Shown here in pieces: positions 1 through 5,008 of a stretch of 5,974 nucleotides of DNA. The stretch is from the NCBI GenBank assembly GCA_023250755.1, contig JAHFAC010000122.1, positions 1 to 5,974 of the forward strand, read 5' to 3'. The stretch comes from Bacteriovoracaceae bacterium (GTDB lineage: Bacteria > Bdellovibrionota > UBA1018). Positions within the stretch are counted from its first letter, which is position 1, and each line of letters starts with the position of its first letter. The notes beneath the pieces are model-generated. The model was not told the DNA's origin, ran no database searches, and saw only the letters and a list, made by a program, of their open reading frames with translations. A program made the translations under genes and the position numbers.

Positions 1-1
1 C

Positions 2-982
2 AATGATCATCGCCTGGGAGCTAACGAGGCGCCTCCTGCAATGATCTCCGTTTTTTTAGGGGAGCTATTGAGCCGAATTTTAAATGAGATCGAAACGGGT
101 ACGGGGATGGATCAAAACCCCGAGAGTGCTGTGATTAAACTCGGCGTGAGCAAGTTGCCCGAGGTGATGCGAGACAATACGGATCGCAACCGGACGTCGC
201 CATTTGCGTTTACAGGCAATAAATTTGAGTTTCGCGCAGTGGGATCTTCGGCTTCAACCGCCTTTCCGATCACCCTCCTAAACGCAGCAGTTGCAGATGG
301 GCTGGATGAGGTGACGCAAGCACTTAAAAAGAAACTGAGCGGTAGCAAGGCGATGGATGTGGCGATCCTCGAGACGGTCCGTGAGGCGATCAAGGAGACG
401 AAGCCTATTCGGTTTGAGGGAAATAATTATTCTGATGAATGGGTGAAGGAAGCTGAGAAGCGTGGACTTTTAAATTTAAAGAAAACCCCAGAAGCCTTGG
501 CACAGCTGATGACTCCTGCTGCCAAAGCGATGTTGACTCGAATCGGCGTCTTCACCGAAGGAGAGCTCGCTTCACGGCTTCATGTTCGGGTTGAGAGATA
601 TGTTAAAAACATGATGATTGAACTCGATACCTTGCGCTCATTGGTGGACACCGTGATTTTACCCGCGTGTTATGCTTACCATGGCTTACTCGCAGCTGCG
701 GTCAGTGCAGCAAAGACGGCGGGTGTGACCGCTCCACAATCGGAGTCTTTGGGCAAGATTTCGGCCCTTTTGGGGACACTGCAATCCAAGCGGGCGCATT
801 TAGAGGCCGCTTTTCACAAAACCGAAACACTGGGGACAGAAGAGGAGAAGGCCAAGTTTTTTTCACGCGAAGTTTCGACTGCGATGACTGAAGTTCGCGG
901 TCTTTGCGATGAACTCGAGGCCGTGACCGCAGACGATTACTGGCCCCTGCCGAAGTATCGCGAGATGCTGTTTTTGTCGTAA
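2..982 (+). CDS. glnN: Glutamine synthetase type III, C-terminal part (5' end outside window)
   Basis: The open frame runs in from the left edge, and 326 residues up to the TAA stop are visible. The enzyme makes glutamine from glutamate, ammonia and ATP in the cytoplasm. The visible part begins with NDHRLGANEAPPA (residues 1-13 of the fragment). It continues through the type III signature DRNRTSPFAFTGNKFEFRAVGSS (about 61-83), whose FEFR carries the Glu and Arg expected in the active site. It ends with the family-like tail DDYWPLPKYREMLF. Type III enzymes are usually about 700 residues, so slightly less than half is present. The ATG at 41 lies inside the conserved core and is not the start; the reading frame and homology continue upstream of it. 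The stop is 3 bases before ribF, suggesting one transcript. No truncation or frameshift is seen in the visible part. The gene symbol follows usual type III naming; family assignment is firm. Confidence 0.93.
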   Translation, partial: NDHRLGANEAPPAMISVFLGELLSRILNEIETGTGMDQNPESAVIKLGVSKLPEVMRDNTDRNRTSPFAFTGNKFEFRAVGSSASTAFPITLLNAAVADGLDEVTQALKKKLSGSKAMDVAILETVREAIKETKPIRFEGNNYSDEWVKEAEKRGLLNLKKTPEALAQLMTPAAKAMLTRIGVFTEGELASRLHVRVERYVKNMMIELDTLRSLVDTVILPACYAYHGLLAAAVSAAKTAGVTAPQSESLGKISALLGTLQSKRAHLEAAFHKTETLGTEEEKAKFFSREVSTAMTEVRGLCDELEAVTADDYWPLPKYREMLFLS

Positions 983-985
983 TCT

Positions 986-1942
986 ATGGAGTTGTTTCAT
1001 GGAATCCAAGCCCTGACCCGTACCCTTGCCAGCCCTGTAGTCACTATTGGCAACTTTGATGGGGTTCACCTCGGTCATCGACAAATTATCCATGAGGCGA
1101 TTGAAAAAGCTCGTGCTCGCGAGGGTACAGTGGTGGTTTACACGTTTCGACCCCATCCTCAATTGGCGCTTCGTCCGGAAGTGCACCTGCCTCTGCTCCT
1201 GACCTATGACGAAAAAATAGAGCAGTTATCAAAATTGGGTGTTGATGTGACGATCGAAGAGCCGTTTAGTCGGGAGTTTTCAACGACGACTCCCGATCAG
1301 TTCTTTAGTCAGATCCTTCTGCATCGTTTGAATGCTCAAGCGATTGTCGTGGGTTATGATTTCGCCTTCGGGAAAGAACGTGCCGGACATATCGACACGC
1401 TTCAATCCTTTTGTGTTCAGGCTGGAGTCGAATTGACGGTAGTGCAGCCTGAGCAGGTCGAGGGTGAGGCCGCCTCGAGCACTCGAATTAGACAGCATTT
1501 GCAGTCAGGCGAGATTGAGTTAGCCAATCGTCTTTTGGGGAGGGCGTTCTTTTATCGTGGAATTATTGAGCGAGGGGAGGGGAGGGGAAGGAAGATCGGG
1601 TTTCCGACCGCCAATCTTAAACCAGAAGGCAAACTGGTTCTTCCCTATGGAGTTTATGCGACTTGGGCCTTCTTGAGTTCAAAGTCAGGGTTGAAGCGTT
1701 ATCCGAGTGTGACTAATATTGGCGTCCGCCCAACTTTTCAGAAACAGACAGGGGATTCGAGCCTAGAGACACAAGTGCGGGTTGAAACCCACCTTCTGGA
1801 TATCGATCTGGATCTCTATGGACGTGAGCTTGAAGTTTGTTTTGTGCGCCGGCTTCGTGAGGAACGGAGGTTTGATGGCATCGACTCCTTGCGGGCGCAG
1901 ATTGCGAAGGACGTAATGGCGGCAAAAATGATATTAGAATGA
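986..1942 (+). CDS. ribF: Bifunctional riboflavin kinase / FAD synthetase RibF
   Basis: This 318-residue protein has the usual length for prokaryotic RibF, which phosphorylates riboflavin to FMN and then adenylylates FMN to FAD. The N-terminal nucleotidyltransferase domain (about 16-180) shows GNFDGVHLGHR (22-32) with the HxGH ATP-binding motif (H28-H31), and SSTRIR (164-169). The C-terminal kinase domain (about 183-315) shows GRKIGFPTANL (201-211) with the PTAN metal/ATP motif, GVYAT (222-226), NIGVRPTF (244-251) and ETHLLD (267-272), where E267 is the expected catalytic base. All key motifs are intact. The ATG at 986 is only 3 bases after the glutamine synthetase stop and places the GNFDG strand at the normal distance from the N-terminus. 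No clear Shine-Dalgarno sequence precedes it, so translation may be coupled to the upstream gene. Bacterial RibF acts in the cytosol. There is no functional link to glutamine synthetase beyond shared transcription. Confidence 0.96.
   Translation: MELFHGIQALTRTLASPVVTIGNFDGVHLGHRQIIHEAIEKARAREGTVVVYTFRPHPQLALRPEVHLPLLLTYDEKIEQLSKLGVDVTIEEPFSREFSTTTPDQFFSQILLHRLNAQAIVVGYDFAFGKERAGHIDTLQSFCVQAGVELTVVQPEQVEGEAASSTRIRQHLQSGEIELANRLLGRAFFYRGIIERGEGRGRKIGFPTANLKPEGKLVLPYGVYATWAFLSSKSGLKRYPSVTNIGVRPTFQKQTGDSSLETQVRVETHLLDIDLDLYGRELEVCFVRRLREERRFDGIDSLRAQIAKDVMAAKMILE
1574..1600 (+). other. G-rich run, possible G-quadruplex inside ribF
   Basis: Three G4 tracts separated by single A residues (1574-1577, 1579-1582, 1584-1587) are followed by GGG at 1598-1600. 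This gives a four-tract pattern with loops of 1, 1 and 10 bases on the coding strand. It encodes the glycine/arginine-rich flavokinase loop (ERGEGRGRK), so part of the bias is imposed by the protein. Folding in DNA or mRNA is a prediction from the pattern only. Confidence 0.35.
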
Positions 1943-2126
1943 TATTAGGATGATCCGTAGTTCAGGTGCTATGTGACAACTCTAAGGCTTTTAGTCCCTT
2001 ACTCCAGAACAGGCACTCTATGTTCATCATTTTTTTGGATGAGGTTCTGTACTGGCTCGAAGATTTTAAAATTAGGAATGCTAGCCCCAAACAAGAAAAA
2101 ACTGCTATTAAAAGAAGGGGTTATGA

Positions 2127-2181
2127 TTCTATTGATCATGATTTAAAAATGGCGTGCATTTTTAAATCATGATCAATAGAA
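2127..2181. repeat. Perfect 25-bp inverted repeat with 5-nt loop
   Basis: The left arm (2127-2151) and right arm (2157-2181) are exact reverse complements, with the loop GCGTG at 2152-2156. The arm core GATCATGATTTAAAAATG is AT-rich and itself contains the palindromes TGATCA and ATCATGAT. Neither strand has a T run after the stem, so it does not look like an intrinsic terminator. No direct repeats flank it to mark an insertion. Perfect pairing over 25 bp is far beyond chance and implies a maintained or recently formed structure. Possible roles are a protein-binding palindrome, an mRNA 3'-end protector for ribF, or part of a REP/MITE-like element together with the adjacent palindromes. The arms and loop are seen directly; any role is inference. 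Confidence 0.9.
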
Positions 2182-2183
2182 AA

Positions 2184-2310
2184 CTGGTGCTGAGCCAGAA
2201 ATGTCACCAGCAGGGAACTGGGGACAGTAAAGAGTAACCAGGATATTGGCTTCTGGTACCAGTTCCCTGTGAGCAGGAGCTTGGTACTCGCTTCCAGGAG
2301 CCGAGGGTAC
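2184..2310. repeat. Cluster of interleaved palindromes, REP-like
   Basis: Several short inverted repeats are packed here. CTGGTG (2184-2189) pairs with CACCAG (2205-2210). CAGGGAACTGG (2211-2221) pairs exactly with CCAGTTCCCTG (2259-2269) around a 37-nt loop. CTGGTACCAG (2253-2262) is a perfect 10-bp palindrome. GGTAC occurs three times (2255, 2283, 2306) and AGGAGC twice (2275, 2297). The stretch is more GC-rich than the AT-rich DNA on both sides. The GGGAACTGGGGACAG style recalls REP-type repeats mobilised by REP-associated tyrosine transposases, but no transposase is present and the resemblance is from memory. A structured small RNA is an alternative. Confidence 0.5.
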
Positions 2311-2360
2311 AATTCTCAAAATTTAGATGTGTCAGCCCTGCAGATCAAGTAAATCTCCAT

Positions 2361-2388
2361 TTGCTAACTTTGATTTTTCATTTACAAT
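2361..2388 (+). promoter_or_regulatory. Candidate sigma-70-type promoter of the pilin gene
   Basis: TTGCTA at 2361-2366 (four of six matches to the -35 consensus) and TACAAT at 2383-2388 (five of six to the -10 consensus) are separated by 16 bases, in AT-rich DNA ahead of pilA. Transcription would begin near 2395 and give a leader of about 33 bases. I found no GG-N10-GC sigma-54 core in the proximal upstream region, although a PilR-like activator gene lies nearby. The match is moderate and unsupported by experiment. Confidence 0.45.
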
Positions 2389-2414
2389 TTAACTCAATAA
2401 AAATTTTTTGGAAG

Positions 2415-2420
2415 AAGGAG
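2415..2420 (+). promoter_or_regulatory. Strong ribosome binding site of the pilin gene
   Basis: AAGGAG lies 7 bases before the ATG at 2428, an optimal distance. It fixes this ATG as the start and fits the high expression expected of a major pilin. None of the other complete genes in the window has a comparable site. Confidence 0.85.
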
Positions 2421-2427
2421 CCAAACA

Positions 2428-2982
2428 ATGCTTAAGACGCGATTTTTAAATCAAGGCTTTACTTTGGTGGAGTTGATGGTGGTTGTGGCCATTATCGGAA
2501 TTTTGGCAGCGATCGCGATTCCAAATTTCCAAAGTTATCAGGCTAAGTCAAGGCAGAGTGAGGCAAAGATCACCCTCGCGGGAGTTTATACTGCTGAAAA
2601 ATCATATCAAGTCGAGAAAAGTTCTTTTACCGCCTGTCTGAGCAGTATTGGTGTCAGTGTAGAGGGGAATGGGACAAACAGTTTTTATACCACAGGATTT
2701 GCGGCTGCTGCGGTCGCAGGGAGCTGTGCTACCACGGATCCAGCCACGGGTACGCCTACTTGCGCCTCTTCGGCAGGGGTTACTCATTTCTTAGCGGGGC
2801 GGCCTGCTGCGGGATTAATTGCCAGTCTTCCGGCCTCAGCAGCGACGTGTAATGCGACTACGTTTGTTGCTGGAGCAGGAGGTGTGATCAATGCGCGGCA
2901 GAGCAGTGCTGCGGCTGACGTTGATCAATGGACCATGAATCAGGATCGGAGCTTAACAAATACTCAGACTGTCCTTAAGTAA
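2428..2982 (+). CDS. pilA: Type IV pilin (PilA-like major or minor pilin precursor)
   Basis: This 184-residue prepilin has a short leader [10 protein letters not shown] that a PilD-type prepilin peptidase would cut between G10 and F11, leaving a mature protein of 174 residues. F11 begins the class IVa helix [25 protein letters not shown]15 is the conserved Glu5 of the mature form, and the helix is the inner-membrane anchor that later forms the fibre core. The helix continues as [22 protein letters not shown], typical of former-Deltaproteobacteria pilins. The globular part is rich in Ala, Ser and Thr and has four cysteines (C70, C100, C112, C141), enough for two disulfides. It ends with [19 protein letters not shown]. 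It has a strong ribosome binding site, and its stop codon abuts the next gene. A PilR-like regulator gene downstream supports a pilus locus. The strong expression signals suggest a major pilin, but a minor pilin or pseudopilin cannot be excluded. Confidence 0.92.
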   Translation: MLKTRFLNQGFTLVELMVVVAIIGILAAIAIPNFQSYQAKSRQSEAKITLAGVYTAEKSYQVEKSSFTACLSSIGVSVEGNGTNSFYTTGFAAAAVAGSCATTDPATGTPTCASSAGVTHFLAGRPAAGLIASLPASAATCNATTFVAGAGGVINARQSSAAADVDQWTMNQDRSLTNTQTVLK

Positions 2983-5004
2983 TTGATTTTTTTTCAAGGA
3001 TTTTCGCTTCTCATCGGTTTTTTTGGTTTTATTCTTCGTGGTGCGCCCGCTGATCCGGATCGTATTTTTACCGTTGCACAGGAGTGGGGCGTTGTTCTCA
3101 TCTTTTTCTGGTTTTTCATTTCCCTAGTGAGTTGGGGATTTTTTTGGGAGTCTCGTCTTCGTTTGGGTCACCTGGGTTTTATGGGTGCGATGGCGTTCGG
3201 AACAGGGTGGTTCGCGTTAGCCGGATTTACGTTGGGTCACCTGGGTTGGATTGGTTATTCTTATTTTTCACTGATTTTCATTTTTATTCACGCAGGAGTG
3301 ATTCTAACAGCCTTACAAGGGGCTGAAAGAGTTCCGGTTCGCTTAGGTTTCAGTCCTATGGCGTTAGGTGCCGTTGAAAAAATTGGTTTGATTTCAGTCT
3401 TTGCCATATTTTTGGGCTGCATTTTAAAAGCAGCGATGGCCCATGGAACAACGGATCCCTATCTCTATCATCTCTTGGGTCCAAGAATTTGGGCAGATAA
3501 CGGTCAAATCAACCTCCCCTCCTACATCCCGATTGTTTATCAGTCCTCTTGGTGGGAGATGCTGATTCTTCTTTCCCAGAGTTTATTAGGGGCCTCAGGG
3601 GGAATGGGTCTCATCGAAGGACAGCTCTTTGGTCAATACCTTCATGTGGTTTTAGGCATGGGAGGGTGCCTGCTCGTTTTATATTATTTTATTTCTCATA
3701 TTCCTGGCTGTTTAGCTTGGATCGGGGCAATTTTGTTGCTCTCCCTGGGGTCTCGCGAATTGATACTCAATGCATCTTTAGCAAAAAATGATTGGGGAGT
3801 AATGTTTTGGGCACTAATGGGAGCTTGTCTTCTGATTTTACCGACTTTTCACCGACTCCGTGAAATCGCGGCCGCGGGGCTTTTTTTGGGACTTGCTGTC
3901 ATGGGCAAGCCCAATACCGGTTTTTTTGCGCTGACTCTTATTTTAGTCTGGTGGTGGATTGGATTGAGGAGAGCTTTGTCGAAAGAGGTTTTGATCCAAG
4001 TAGGGGTTTTGCTAGCCGGAATGCTGATTACGATGTTACCCATTCTCATCCGCAATGGCGTGTCTACTGGCAATCCACTTTTTCCATTCCTTGGATCCTT
4101 GACAAGGCAAGATCTCCTTACCCCTGTAGTTCTCAGAACCATGCCTACTGAACCGATTCTTTGGCACTTTTCATCGGATTATGCACTTAAGCAGGTTCGT
4201 TGGATTCTAAAGGATAGCCCGATTCATATTTGCCTGTTTCTTGCGCCTATTTTTTATTTTCTATTTAAAAACAGGTTGCAGAAGGTTCTCTGTGCCCTTG
4301 CATTTTTCTCCGTGCTTTGGCTTTTGAGCGTTGAAATCCCAAATCCATTTGTGCGGTGGGCAGGCGTTTCTTTGCTCTTGTCTGGCGTCATTGGAGGATT
4401 GTTCATTGCTGAGATATTTTCAAAACTTTCTTTTTTTTGGGGGCAGAAAAAATGGATTTCATGGCTCCAGACAATAATCCAAATCATTTCTCCTCTTTAC
4501 CTGGCCCTGGTTTTTATGCCACCCGGTCCCCTGGGTATATTGACCTCTCCTTCTCCTTCACTAGTGATCAGAAATCCAAGGATCCACTGGGGTGGTGATT
4601 CAAAAGCCTGGCTCAGGATGAACGCAGATTTTTTCACTCCGATTTTTACTACGGGTGACAATCAGCTTTATTATATTTCTTCACTTGCAGTGGCACCTTT
4701 TCAAGATGATCCATGGGTGGGTCGGGAAGTAGACCTCATGTACAGCGCTGATGATTTGGTAGATCATCTTCGTGAGCTCGGATTTCGATATGTTTTGGAT
4801 GTTGATCACTGGATGCAGAGATTTTGGAGTTACCAGGGTGCTTTGCTGGATCACGCGGCGTTTCTTCATCCTGAGTCTATTGTATTTGAGGGGCCGAATT
4901 CAGAAGTGATTGATCTAAAGACGCTACAAGAATCTATGAAATTTGCTTGCGCCAAGTCTGGAGAATATGAACTTAATTTAAATAAAATCTTTGGTAAAAT
5001 ATAA
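2983..5004 (+). CDS. Polytopic membrane protein, GT-C-type glycosyltransferase-like, candidate pilin glycosyltransferase
   Basis: The 673-residue protein has many hydrophobic segments from about 5 to 520, then a mostly soluble tail of ~150 residues (520-673). Features resembling GT-C enzymes that use lipid-linked sugars are TTDPYLYHLLGPRIWADNG (156-174, with the Asp of the first large loop), AKND (267-270), the GKPNTGF segment (308-314) and RNGVSTGNPLFPF (357-369), like the RN...GNPxxPF motif of that superfamily. It would act in the inner membrane, with sugar transfer on the periplasmic side. The chosen start is TTG at 2983, directly after the pilin TAA; no ATG or GTG precedes the first membrane segment, and the next candidates (GTG at 3127, ATG at 3181) would remove hydrophobic N-terminal segments. 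There is no Shine-Dalgarno sequence, so coupling to pilA translation is likely. The position after pilA recalls TfpO and TfpW of Pseudomonas. Function is inferred from motifs and context; an O-antigen ligase-like or polysaccharide role remains possible. Confidence 0.7.
   Translation: MIFFQGFSLLIGFFGFILRGAPADPDRIFTVAQEWGVVLIFFWFFISLVSWGFFWESRLRLGHLGFMGAMAFGTGWFALAGFTLGHLGWIGYSYFSLIFIFIHAGVILTALQGAERVPVRLGFSPMALGAVEKIGLISVFAIFLGCILKAAMAHGTTDPYLYHLLGPRIWADNGQINLPSYIPIVYQSSWWEMLILLSQSLLGASGGMGLIEGQLFGQYLHVVLGMGGCLLVLYYFISHIPGCLAWIGAILLLSLGSRELILNASLAKNDWGVMFWALMGACLLILPTFHRLREIAAAGLFLGLAVMGKPNTGFFALTLILVWWWIGLRRALSKEVLIQVGVLLAGMLITMLPILIRNGVSTGNPLFPFLGSLTRQDLLTPVVLRTMPTEPILWHFSSDYALKQVRWILKDSPIHICLFLAPIFYFLFKNRLQKVLCALAFFSVLWLLSVEIPNPFVRWAGVSLLLSGVIGGLFIAEIFSKLSFFWGQKKWISWLQTIIQIISPLYLALVFMPPGPLGILTSPSPSLVIRNPRIHWGGDSKAWLRMNADFFTPIFTTGDNQLYYISSLAVAPFQDDPWVGREVDLMYSADDLVDHLRELGFRYVLDVDHWMQRFWSYQGALLDHAAFLHPESIVFEGPNSEVIDLKTLQESMKFACAKSGEYELNLNKIFGKI
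3163..3247 (+). repeat. 16-bp direct repeat within the membrane protein gene
   Basis: TTGGGTCACCTGGGTT occurs identically at 3163-3178 and 3232-3247, 69 bases (23 codons) apart and in the same frame. It encodes LGHLGF (61-66) and LGHLGW (84-89). Recombination between the copies would delete or duplicate 23 residues, about one membrane span, without a frameshift. The repeat is seen directly; any instability is inference. Confidence 0.85.
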
Positions 5005-5008
5005 GGCC

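Larger units (their letters stand above)
1943..2427. other. Intergenic region between ribF and the pilin gene
   Basis: These 485 bases contain no gene I can support. The first ~180 bases are AT-rich with a 12-base near-tandem repeat straddling the ribF stop (copies around 1927-1938 and 1938-1949) and a small ATTTTAAAAT palindrome at 2063-2072. No typical intrinsic terminator for ribF (GC-rich stem followed by a T run) is visible. The middle holds a perfect long hairpin (2127-2181) and a palindrome cluster (2184-2310). The last ~70 bases are AT-rich and carry the pilin promoter and ribosome binding site. A 68-codon GTG-start frame (1966-2172) runs into the hairpin and looks like chance. Confidence 0.8.

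Noticed and set aside
112..393. Minus-strand 93-codon frame with a lipoprotein-like N-terminus (LSACVTSS)
   Set aside because: It lies wholly opposite the conserved glutamine synthetase III core, whose family motifs explain this DNA; the lipobox-like string is coincidental.
2011..2026. AGGCAC-N5-GTTCA as a sigma-54 promoter
   Set aside because: The -12 element lacks the essential GC, and the site lies more than 400 bases before the pilin start with the hairpin between them.
1966..2172. 68-codon GTG-start open frame in the ribF-pilin gap
   Set aside because: It has no ribosome binding site and no recognisable motif, and its last third is made of hairpin arm sequence. It looks like a chance frame; a 50-codon version from the inner ATG at 2020 is no better.
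2127..2181. The long hairpin as a rho-independent terminator for ribF
   Set aside because: The stem is AT-rich, it lies 185 bases after the stop, and no T run follows on either strand.
2602..2787. Minus-strand frame inside the pilin gene
   Set aside because: It is arginine-rich shadow sequence opposite a well-supported pilin.
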